From Tubiluchus corallicola (taxonomy: Eukaryota > Priapulida > Priapulimorpha > Priapulimorphida > Tubiluchidae): DNA of 33,335 nt. Each line of letters begins with the position of its first letter. Position 1 is the stretch's first letter. The stretch lies in assembly GCA_030141605.1 (NCBI GenBank), contig JAQGDQ010002444.1, positions 1 to 33,335 of the forward strand, in the 5' to 3' direction. The notes beneath the pieces are model-generated. The model saw only the letters and a list, made by a program, of their open reading frames with translations. It made no database searches and was not told the DNA's origin. Below, one piece after another: positions 26,389 to 33,335 of this stretch. The position numbers and the translations under genes are program-made.

Positions 26389-26415
26389 TCAGCACTCTAA
26401 ATCGACGAGTGACAA
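26389..26415 (-). promoter_or_regulatory. CIRCE operator of hsp20 (HrcA site)
   Basis: TCAGCACTC, nine bases, GAGTGACAA. The core CACTC-N9-GAGTG is perfect, and the full half-sites match TTAGCACTC/GAGTGCTAA except at a few outer positions. It lies between the -10 box and the start codon, about where transcription begins, fitting repression by HrcA. Confidence 0.88.
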
Positions 26416-26422
26416 TAAAAAT

Positions 26423-26450
26423 ATTATATCACTTTAAAAAATTTTGTCAA
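26423..26450 (-). promoter_or_regulatory. hsp20 promoter
   Basis: Minus strand: TTGACA (26450-26445), a 16-nt spacer ending TGA, TATAAT (26428-26423). Both hexamers are consensus and the -10 is extended. Confidence 0.9.
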
Positions 26451-26627
26451 GCGTTATATCCTAATATAATAAAGAAATTTTTATGATATAAGGGAGATGG
26501 TTATAGCTTAAAATTATTGAAAACATCACTAAAAGTAATACAAGTAAATATAAAAATAATATTTATGACAATCTATTTTATTTAGTAAAATTACAAAAAA
26601 CTGTACATAAAATAAAGAAGAAAGATA

Positions 26628-27764
26628 TTAAAAATATTTTTCTTCAATTTTCGAAATACTGTATTTAGGTGGCATCATGATTTCTTCACTAAATGAAAAG
26701 TTAACATCTTCTAAAATAGGAATAAATATATGTGGCATGATTCTTTCAAATTCACTGGTGTAATTATGTCTGCCAAATATTTTTTTGCTTTTTGAGGCTT
26801 TATTAAGTTCACGGGCGTACTTAGTGTGATTTGAGCAATCATGAATTACAACATCCCAATGCTCTTTCTCAGCTTTTTTCATTAATTTATATGTAAGCTG
26901 TCGTGACCACACTGGAGAAATATAACCATTTCGGTAAGTGTATAATTTTTTACCGATAAAATTATTTATATTATCAGGTCCCAAATGGAGCTCTGCACAG
27001 TTTATAAAGTCAATATTTGTTTTTAATATGTCTTCTTTTTTTTCTATAAGTTTTTTGTAAAACTCTTTTGTCATAGGAGATTCTATTCCTACGCTTTTTA
27101 TGTATTTCTTTGCTAACTTCATATTTTCTATTACTTTATCACTACAGTTAGACGCACCTAAATTTATCCTAAGCTCGTCTAACCCCGCTTCTTTTAAAGA
27201 CCTTAAGTTATCTGCTGATAATAATGTGCCATTTGTATACATATGTTGATAAACATGAGCACTAGAAAATTTATTTATGACACTATAATACTTATCAATT
27301 TCTAAAAATGGTTCTAAATAAACATAAGCTATTCCTGAAGGTTTTTCTTGAATTGATAATAATAATTCAATATCTTCTTCTCTGTATAACCTATCTCCAA
27401 TTTCCCACATATCAGTTGGAATTTTTTCCATATGGTCTAATGATTCATAATAATAGCAAAACTTGCATTTTAGATTGCATCTATTTGTTTTTCTAATTGA
27501 TCCTAATCCATGGCCTAAAAGACAACAGATGCAACCTTTTGGAAACTTATTGTCATCTCCAATATAAAAAGTTCTATTTTTAAAATGCTTTAATGATTTT
27601 ATACTTACTTGCATTTCCTTTATATCTTGTAAAACACGTGTCTCTATTTGCATTATTACACTATTAATGATTTCGTTTATTTCATCAATTTCATTATAAT
27701 CTTCATAAGGGATATTTTCTAAATATCTAAACCATTTTAAGGCTTCTTTTTTACTAATTTTCAT
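26628..27764 (-). CDS. Radical SAM protein of unknown substrate
   Basis: A 378-aa radical SAM enzyme. The cluster-binding motif is C96-N-L-K-C100-K-F-C103, followed by YYYESL. Just before it is an unusual C78-I-C-C81 group in GCICCLLGHGLG. A barrel-like body follows with EPFLEIDKYY, MYTNGTLL (the usual strand 4 region), LDELRINLGAS and GYISPVWSRQL. HDCSNHTKY lies near the C-terminus. The whole looks like the conserved but uncharacterised radical SAM group related to pyruvate-formate-lyase activases (COG2108-like, from memory and unchecked). AAGGAG lies about 10 nt before the ATG. It lies just after the ATPase terminator, so it needs its own promoter. Confidence 0.75.
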   Translation of the reverse strand: MKISKKEALKWFRYLENIPYEDYNEIDEINEIINSVIMQIETRVLQDIKEMQVSIKSLKHFKNRTFYIGDDNKFPKGCICCLLGHGLGSIRKTNRCNLKCKFCYYYESLDHMEKIPTDMWEIGDRLYREEDIELLLSIQEKPSGIAYVYLEPFLEIDKYYSVINKFSSAHVYQHMYTNGTLLSADNLRSLKEAGLDELRINLGASNCSDKVIENMKLAKKYIKSVGIESPMTKEFYKKLIEKKEDILKTNIDFINCAELHLGPDNINNFIGKKLYTYRNGYISPVWSRQLTYKLMKKAEKEHWDVVIHDCSNHTKYARELNKASKSKKIFGRHNYTSEFERIMPHIFIPILEDVNFSFSEEIMMPPKYSISKIEEKYF

Positions 27765-27790
27765 TAATTATTATAGCTCCTTATTTAAAA

Positions 27791-27841
27791 AAGCACTCTT
27801 TTATATAAACATCATTTATATGTTTAATACTTAGAGTGCTT
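27791..27841 (-). terminator. Terminator after the P-type ATPase gene
   Basis: A 9-pair stem, AAGCACTCT with AGAGTGCTT, enclosing a smaller ATATAAA/TTTATAT stem, followed on the minus strand by TTTTTTAAAT. It lies 6 nt past the ATPase stop codon. Confidence 0.85.
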
Positions 27842-27846
27842 CAATA

Positions 27847-30480
27847 CTATTTTTTAGATTTGTATAGCTTTATTAAATCAAATACTATAATTGGTATTAT
27901 ACATAAAATAGAAATTATAAACCAGCTAACTCCATCTAATGTTACAACTTTAAAGATTTTAGATAAACTAGGTATGTTTATTATCATTATTTGAGAAATA
28001 ACGACAAATAAAATAGAGCCTAGTAAAAACTTATTACCTTTTACCCCTACTTTATAACTAGGTAGAATATTACTCCTTACATTTATAGCATGAAAGAGTT
28101 GTGAAATACCTAAAACAGTAAAGGCCATTGTTTGGCCATATGCTACAGCTTCCTCATTAGTAAAATCTATACTATTTCCTTTATAGTATATTCCAATTAA
28201 AAAACCTATTAATGATAAAGTACCTATAAGAGTTCCAGTTATAAGCATATTGATATAATCTTTTTTTTCAAATATACTCTTGCTTTTTCTAGGTGATTCA
28301 TTCATTACATTGTCCTTCACAGGATCCATTCCCAAAGCTAAAGCAGGTAATGTATCAGTTATAAGATTTATCCATAGTATATGTATGACTTGTAGTGGAT
28401 GGGCCCAGTTTAAAATACTACCTACTAAAAGAGCAAATATTTCTCCAAAATTACATGAAATCAAAAAAGAAATTGCTTTTTTGATATTTTTAAATATAAC
28501 TCTTCCAGATTCAACAGCTTCCACAATAGTAGAATAATTATCGTCTGTAAGTATTATGTCAGAAGCATTTTTAGAAACATCAGTGCCAATAATTCCCATT
28601 GCTACTCCTATATCTGCCGCTTTTAAAGAGGGGGCATCATTGACTCCGTCACCAGTCATTGCTACTACATGCCTTGCAGATTTTAGTGCTTTTATGATCT
28701 TAACTTTATGTTCAGGGGATACTCTAGCATATACAGATATATTTTTAGAAGCTCTTGCAAGCTCAATATGATCCAATTTATCAATTTCTTCTCCATTTAA
28801 AACTTCATCTCTTCCATTAGCTATCCCAAGAGTATGAGCAATTGCAAAGGCAGTATTTTTATGGTCTCCCGTTATCATAATAGGTTTTATGCCTGCTTTT
28901 TTTACTTTTTCTACAACAGATTTAACTTCTTCTCTAGGTGGGTCAATCATTCCCATTAAGCCAATAAACACTAAATTATTTTCATAATTTTTACTAGGAT
29001 CTAATTTATCAACTTCCTTGTAGGCTGCTCCTAAAACCCTATATGCTTTTGATGACATTTTTTCTTCATAGATGGTTATTTTTCTGTAATCATCTTCAGT
29101 AAACTCTCTTATTACTCCATTTTCATATATTTTATTAGAACATTTTAATATACTTTCTATTGAACCTTTTGTCATAACATAGTATTTATCTTCATACTTA
29201 TTTATAGTTGTCATTAGCTTTCTATCAGAACTGAATGGTATTTCATCAACTCTTGCATGCTTATTATTTAAATCATTTCTATTTATATTTACGTTATCTC
29301 CAGCTAAAAGAAATGCTACTTCTGTGGGATCTCCTGTTGATTTATTATCATTATATGTTGCATCGTTACACAATATGAAGTTTTCAATTAATAATTGGTG
29401 AGTATTATTTTCTAAATTAAGTTTTTCAAGTTTTTCATAACTATTATCACAATAAAACTCCATAACCGTCATTTTATTTTTAGTTAAGGTCCCTGTTTTA
29501 TCAGTGCAAATAACATCAACTGATCCAAGCGTTTCCACAGCAGATAAAGTTCTTGCTATGGCATTTTTTTTACTAAGTTTTTTCACACCAATAGCAAGAA
29601 CAACTGTTAGTGTAGTAGGTAGACCTTCTGGAATTGCAGCTACAGCAATGCTAATACTCCTCATGAAGCTTTCAATAACCTCGTAACCTCTTATAAAGTT
29701 TAGTGCAAAAATAAAGGTGGCTACTAGAACACCTATTATGCCAAGTTTTTTACTAAGGCGATCTATTCTTATTTGCATTGGAGATTTAACACCCTCTGTC
29801 TCAGAAAGAAGTTTTGCTATTTTACCAGCTTCAGTATCCATAGATGTTGAAGTAGCAATTCCAATGCCTCTACCATAAGTAGCAAAAGTAGACATATATG
29901 CCATGTTTTTTCTATCACCCAAAACAATACGTTCATCTTCTTTGAAAAACTTTTGGGCATCCTTTTCTACTGGAATAGACTCACCAGTTAACGCAGATTC
30001 ATCTACTTTTAATTCAATGGATTCAATAAGTCTCAAGTCACAAGGAATATACCTTCCTGCGTCTATTATAATGATATCCCCAGGAACTATATCTCTTGAG
30101 TCTATTTCATTAATTTTACCATTTCTTCTAACGATAGACCGAGGAGTTGATATATTTTGTAAAGCTTCAATTGCTTTTTCAGCATCCTCTTCTTGCTTAA
30201 ATCCAATATACATATTTACAATGATAACAATTAATATGATGAAACCATCTGTGACCTCACCTGTAACAAAGGATAGAAGCGATGCTATTAATAATATATA
30301 ATTAAGTATGTTATTTAATTGATCAAATACCTTTTCAATAAGAGGTCGCTTTTCTTTTGCTTTTAAAATGTTTCTCCCATATTTTTCTATGTTTTTACTG
30401 ACTTCTTTATTTGAAAGCCCAAAGTCAATATTAACTTTGAATTCTTGAAGAACTTCATTTATTTCTTTTTTATGCCACAT
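27847..30480 (-). CDS. Calcium-type cation-transporting P-type ATPase (P2)
   Basis: An 877-aa ion pump that uses ATP to export Ca2+ or a similar cation. An N-terminal cation-ATPase domain (HKKEINEVLQEF) is followed by the actuator motif ALTGESIPVEK, TM4 with PEGLP (about 287), the phosphorylation site DKTGTLT with Asp near 327, the nucleotide-binding domain, and GDGVNDAPSLKAADIGVAMG. The C-terminal half has the P2A-type TM6 segment NLITDTLPALALGMDP and four more helices. The N-LITD and PEGLP contexts fit a Ca2+-ATPase, not a Na+/K+ pump. I choose ATG 30480, which has GGAGG 5 nt upstream, over ATG 30492, which would contain it. Probably follows the SIR2-like gene in one transcript. Confidence 0.9.
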   Translation of the reverse strand: MWHKKEINEVLQEFKVNIDFGLSNKEVSKNIEKYGRNILKAKEKRPLIEKVFDQLNNILNYILLIASLLSFVTGEVTDGFIILIVIIVNMYIGFKQEEDAEKAIEALQNISTPRSIVRRNGKINEIDSRDIVPGDIIIIDAGRYIPCDLRLIESIELKVDESALTGESIPVEKDAQKFFKEDERIVLGDRKNMAYMSTFATYGRGIGIATSTSMDTEAGKIAKLLSETEGVKSPMQIRIDRLSKKLGIIGVLVATFIFALNFIRGYEVIESFMRSISIAVAAIPEGLPTTLTVVLAIGVKKLSKKNAIARTLSAVETLGSVDVICTDKTGTLTKNKMTVMEFYCDNSYEKLEKLNLENNTHQLLIENFILCNDATYNDNKSTGDPTEVAFLLAGDNVNINRNDLNNKHARVDEIPFSSDRKLMTTINKYEDKYYVMTKGSIESILKCSNKIYENGVIREFTEDDYRKITIYEEKMSSKAYRVLGAAYKEVDKLDPSKNYENNLVFIGLMGMIDPPREEVKSVVEKVKKAGIKPIMITGDHKNTAFAIAHTLGIANGRDEVLNGEEIDKLDHIELARASKNISVYARVSPEHKVKIIKALKSARHVVAMTGDGVNDAPSLKAADIGVAMGIIGTDVSKNASDIILTDDNYSTIVEAVESGRVIFKNIKKAISFLISCNFGEIFALLVGSILNWAHPLQVIHILWINLITDTLPALALGMDPVKDNVMNESPRKSKSIFEKKDYINMLITGTLIGTLSLIGFLIGIYYKGNSIDFTNEEAVAYGQTMAFTVLGISQLFHAINVRSNILPSYKVGVKGNKFLLGSILFVVISQIMIINIPSLSKIFKVVTLDGVSWFIISILCIIPIIVFDLIKLYKSKK

Positions 30481-30514
30481 GCAAACCTCCATATTCTCAG
30501 TAGTGTACTAATTG

Positions 30515-32023
30515 TTAAAATAATTTCTTGTTACATTTTTTATCTATATAAAATAACTCTTCATATAATTTAATTTTGGTTGTGCTTTCTCCATTATTTA
30601 TTATCTCATTATCTTTGTTTTCATCTTCCATGTGGTTATCTTCTAGATAATGTTCACTTTCAGTTTCATGTTTATCTACTTTTTCACTGTTCGTATTTTC
30701 TTCAGAGTTTATTATCTCATTATCTTTGTTTTCATCTTCCATGTGGTTATCTTCTAGATAATGTTCACTTTCAGTTTCATGTTTATCTACTTTTTCACTG
30801 TTCGTATTTTCTTCAGAGTTTATTATCTTATTATCTTTGTTTTCATCTTCCATGTGGTTATCTTCTAGATAATGTTCACTTTCAGTTTCATGTTTATCTA
30901 TTTTTTCACTGTTCGTATTTTCTTCAGAGCTTTTTATTTCACCATCTTTATTTTCATCTTCCATGTGGTTACCCTCTATATAATGCTCACTTTCAGTTTC
31001 ATGTTTATCTATTTTTTCACTGTTCGTATTTTCTTCAGAGCTTTTTATTTCACCATCTTTATTTTCATCTTCCATGTGGTTACCCTCTATATAATGCTCA
31101 CTTTCAGTTTCATGCTTATCTATTTTTTCACTGTTCGTATTTTCTTCAGTTTTTATTATCTCATTATATTTGAATTCGTTCATCTTTTTATCTTCTGTGT
31201 GGCTATCTTCTAAATAATTATTAGCTATAACTTCATGGTTATCGACATCTTTATTAGTTAAACTTTTTTCTTTTAACAAAACTATTTCTATAAAAGTTTG
31301 ATCGTCAATAGATATTGGGCTGATATTTTTACTTTGTAACCACTTTAGATCTTCTTCAGTTAGTTTTTCGCTATAAACAAAAAAACTTTGTGAGAATGTA
31401 TCAAGCCTTTTTTGAAAATAATCTATGAATGAAGTATTAATAGGGTTTTCTAAAGAAACACCCCAGTAAATGGTAAAGTTGTTTTGGACTTCTTTTTTCA
31501 GAGCATTCCACATAAATTCATATAACTTTAATTCTTTTATTTTTCTGTAGTTTTGAGAAGAAATTATAAATGAAAAATCGTCTTGGTTATCTCCAAAAAA
31601 TTTATAGTAATTAATTTTACCTTTTACAAATTCTCGAGTATAATAATAATTATTTAACTTACTATTGAAAATATGCTCAATAAAGTTATCATAATTTAAT
31701 GTGATGATAGAAGAAATTAAATTTGATTCCGCAAGAGAAAGATAAAAATTATCAATATTAGATAGGTGTACCTTTGTATTTTCTGCTAGAAAATTTTTTA
31801 AATATTTTCTGTCTCCAAATAGATTTTCTAAAAAAAATTGATTAACGTTAAATAAATTATTTTTATTACTTATATTTACATCTTTATTATTAGAAATAGT
31901 TTCAAAAATTGAATTGCTAAGTTCTGGTTTGGTTTTTACTCCAAACTTACATGAAAGTAATTCTCCAGTCCATAAAGTAATTCTTTTACCATCTTCAAGT
32001 TTTTTAATTAAATTATCTAACAT
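30515..32023 (-). CDS. SIR2-like protein with five acidic 37-aa tandem repeats
   Basis: A 502-aa protein. Residues 10-260 follow the SIR2-like (NAD-hydrolase-related) pattern: a first strand LWTGELLSCKFG (18-28) where GAGxS is expected, LNYDNFIEHIF (about 109-119) matching TNYD, YKFFGD (141-145) where a catalytic His-Gly is expected, and FIISSQNYRK. The two key motifs are changed (G-A-G lost, His replaced by Phe), so catalysis is doubtful. Residues 292-476 are five tandem repeats of a Glu/Asp/Lys/Asn/His-rich unit, preceded by one decayed copy. I choose ATG 32023 (TAGGAG upstream). It lies between a HAD phosphatase gene and a cation pump gene. Confidence 0.7.
   Translation of the reverse strand: MLDNLIKKLEDGKRITLWTGELLSCKFGVKTKPELSNSIFETISNNKDVNISNKNNLFNVNQFFLENLFGDRKYLKNFLAENTKVHLSNIDNFYLSLAESNLISSIITLNYDNFIEHIFNSKLNNYYYTREFVKGKINYYKFFGDNQDDFSFIISSQNYRKIKELKLYEFMWNALKKEVQNNFTIYWGVSLENPINTSFIDYFQKRLDTFSQSFFVYSEKLTEEDLKWLQSKNISPISIDDQTFIEIVLLKEKSLTNKDVDNHEVIANNYLEDSHTEDKKMNEFKYNEIIKTEENTNSEKIDKHETESEHYIEGNHMEDENKDGEIKSSEENTNSEKIDKHETESEHYIEGNHMEDENKDGEIKSSEENTNSEKIDKHETESEHYLEDNHMEDENKDNKIINSEENTNSEKVDKHETESEHYLEDNHMEDENKDNEIINSEENTNSEKVDKHETESEHYLEDNHMEDENKDNEIINNGESTTKIKLYEELFYIDKKCNKKLF
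30596..31150 (-). repeat. Five 111-bp in-frame tandem repeats
   Basis: Five contiguous units of 111 nt, each coding 37 residues of the type SEENTNSEKxDKHETESEHY-x. Units 1 and 2 (N-terminal) end with IEGNHMEDENKDGEIKS and units 4 and 5 with LEDNHMEDENKDNEIIN. Unit 3 is intermediate. Units 4 and 5 encode identical residues. The pattern points to recent stepwise duplication. Confidence 0.95.
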
Positions 32024-32079
32024 TTTATTTCTCCTAAAAATACATTTTAACATTATTAATTGGCCAAGTAAGTCAATAT

Positions 32080-32802
32080 TTAAATATCAACAGTTTCAAC
32101 TTTTGGATCTAATTGATATATCATATCCTTTCTTTCAACAATAATTTTTATTTTTTTTGAAATGTTTTCATCTTTTCTTATTTTACTAAACAACTCATTA
32201 GAAGGATTTATAGCAAACGGATTATTTACTGTACTAAGCATTGAATAATCTCCCATGGTGTCACCATAGGCATAAGATAGCTTTGTATCAATATTATATT
32301 TTTTTATAAAGTTTTTTAAAGCTTCTTTTTTATGTGTAGAATCCCACATTGGTATTGCTTCTCCTAAAAAAGTTTCGTTATCATGTAGATATGTAGATCC
32401 CATAAAATCATCTGCTCCCCACTTTTTAGCCATTCTTTCAACTAGAAAGTCAGGGCTTCCAGAAATAAAAATAACTAAATGTCCTTGAGTTTTATGCCAC
32501 TTTATTCTTTTTCTAGTAAAACGATAAACTCTATTTCCTTCTAGCTCCATTACTTTATCTGCAATAAACGAATTATAATTTATTGACAGACCCTTTATTG
32601 CATTAATATAAATGTTAGCTAGGCCTATTAAATAGTTGTCATAATCTCCTATTCTTTGATCCCATTTATTAAAATCTTCTTTTAGGTGGCTCTCCCATGC
32701 AGAAAAATCAATGACCTCGTATTTAATTAGTTTTTTGAAATGCTCTATTATTAATGAATCACGATACAAGGTGCCGTCAATATCAAAAAATGCTCCAATC
32801 AT
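32080..32802 (-). CDS. HAD superfamily IB phosphatase
   Basis: A 240-aa SerB-like hydrolase of HAD subfamily IB, likely a phosphomonoesterase. Motif I is D7-I-D9-G-T (nucleophile and acid), motif II ISGSPDF with S114, motif III uses K158 or K159, and motif IV is G-D181-T-M-G-D185. The alpha-helical cap lies between motifs I and II. Candidates are phosphoserine, phosphocholine or other small phosphates, and the sequence does not decide. AGGAGG overlaps the uridine kinase stop, 11 nt upstream of this ATG, so the two genes are co-transcribed and translation may be coupled. Strong family call, unknown substrate. Confidence 0.85.
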   Translation of the reverse strand: MIGAFFDIDGTLYRDSLIIEHFKKLIKYEVIDFSAWESHLKEDFNKWDQRIGDYDNYLIGLANIYINAIKGLSINYNSFIADKVMELEGNRVYRFTRKRIKWHKTQGHLVIFISGSPDFLVERMAKKWGADDFMGSTYLHDNETFLGEAIPMWDSTHKKEALKNFIKKYNIDTKLSYAYGDTMGDYSMLSTVNNPFAINPSNELFSKIRKDENISKKIKIIVERKDMIYQLDPKVETVDI

Positions 32803-32813
32803 TACTTAACCTC

Positions 32814-33335
32814 CTAATCTATGAGAGATGCGATGCTTGTTATATTACTTCCAACCATATTTATAGCAATCTTATTGTCCCCTCCACGAGGTATTATTAT
32901 ATCTGCATACCTTTTAGATGGCTCTACAAATTCAAGGTACATAGGCTTTACAGTTTCTAAATATTGATTTTTTACAGATTCAAAGGTTCGGCTTCTTTTA
33001 TTAATATCTCTTTCTATACGCCTTAATAATCTTTCGTCATCATCAGTGTCAACAAATATTTTCATATCAAATCTTTTCCTTAACTTAGGGATTGCGAAAA
33101 TAAGTATTCCTTCTACAACAATAACCTTTGCTGATTCAATAACCTCTACTTCTTTTTTTCTCATATGTTTTGTAAAATCATATATTGGTTTTTCTATAGT
33201 TTTTCCTTCATAAAGATCATCAATATGCTTTATCAAAAGATCAAAGTCTATTGAGTCAGGGTGATCAAAATTAATCTTAGTTCTTTCCTCTAAGGAATAA
33301 TGATTTAAATTTTTATAGTACGCATCTTGTTCTAT
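32814..33335 (-). CDS. udk: Uridine kinase, partial (C-terminal 173 aa)
   Basis: Phosphorylates uridine and cytidine with ATP or GTP in pyrimidine salvage, cytosolic. The fragment starts within the protein: IEQDAYYKNL, then INFDHPDSIDFDLL (substrate-binding), KPIYDFTKHMR, the VVEGILIF strand, DTDDDERLLRRIERD (lid region), and the C-terminal EPSKRYADIIIPRGG, all typical of udk. The N-terminal P-loop lies beyond the window end, so the gene is cut by the window and shows no sign of being broken. It precedes the HAD gene by 11 nt. Confidence 0.93.
   Translation of the reverse strand: MEQDAYYKNLNHYSLEERTKINFDHPDSIDFDLLIKHIDDLYEGKTIEKPIYDFTKHMRKKEVEVIESAKVIVVEGILIFAIPKLRKRFDMKIFVDTDDDERLLRRIERDINKRSRTFESVKNQYLETVKPMYLEFVEPSKRYADIIIPRGGDNKIAINMVGSNITSIASLID

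Noticed and set aside
27791-27841. A second CIRCE-like site (GCACTC ... GAGTGC) before the radical SAM gene
   Set aside because: The half-sites are 33 nt apart instead of 9, and the structure with its T-run is the ATPase terminator.
30596-31150. CRISPR array
   Set aside because: The repeats are 111 nt, contiguous and in frame, with no unique spacers and no cas genes.
30580-31213. Long plus-strand frames rich in Phe, His and Tyr opposite the SIR2-like repeats
   Set aside because: They are the antisense image of a repeat array of constant period, with no ribosome site and no homology pattern. The minus frame has domains and a proper start.

Overview
The window is very AT-rich and most likely comes from the chromosome of a member of the Fusobacteriota. 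Three things point there: low G+C, a YueI/DUF1694 gene between tsaD and murA, and Gram-negative-type traits (a Bat aerotolerance operon, lipoproteins) beside a selenocysteine tRNA. TGA is an ordinary stop codon. No marker gene fixes the genus.

Left part (1-15.75 kb). After about 0.7 kb holding only decayed reading-frame debris comes a tight forward cluster: tsaD (tRNA t6A), a YueI-like gene with a zinc-ribbon tail, murA (peptidoglycan) and an rlmB-like 2'-O-methyltransferase gene. Then come tRNA-Sec and a small DUF333 lipoprotein gene, both reversed. A forward operon follows: a MoxR ATPase, a DUF58 protein, a one-TM protein, BatA, BatB, a BatC-like TPR protein, BatD, and a 1167-aa superfamily-1 helicase that appears to share the operon's terminator at 15719.

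Middle part (15.8-23.3 kb). This is an accessory, decaying region. It holds a DUF3800-like gene, an IS3-family element with an internal deletion and several breaks, an IS30-family N-terminal fragment, a broken replication-protein-like gene, two 16-bp direct repeats, a broken tyrosine recombinase, an unrecognised broken gene, and an IS30-like C-terminal remnant. The last lies just upstream of a YfcC/DcuC-family transporter gene that is less AT-rich than its surroundings and carries one frameshift. A perfect terminator follows. The rest, up to tRNA-Leu(CAA), holds small decayed frames.

Right part (23.3-33.3 kb, all reversed). In transcription order: uridine kinase (cut by the window edge), a HAD-IB phosphatase, a SIR2-like protein with five 37-residue repeats, a Ca2+-type P-type ATPase with a terminator, a radical SAM protein, an Hsp20 gene under a perfect sigma-70 promoter with a CIRCE operator, an HtrA-type lipoprotein protease, and a thioredoxin-reductase-like flavoprotein with an unusual nucleotide-binding region.

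Many promoters here share the extended -10 form TGnTATAAT. The most unusual items are the repeat-bearing SIR2-like protein with degenerate catalytic motifs, the atypical TrxB, the layered mobile-element graveyard with its frameshifted transporter, and the helicase at the end of the Bat operon. I did not find a clear intact new multi-gene system.
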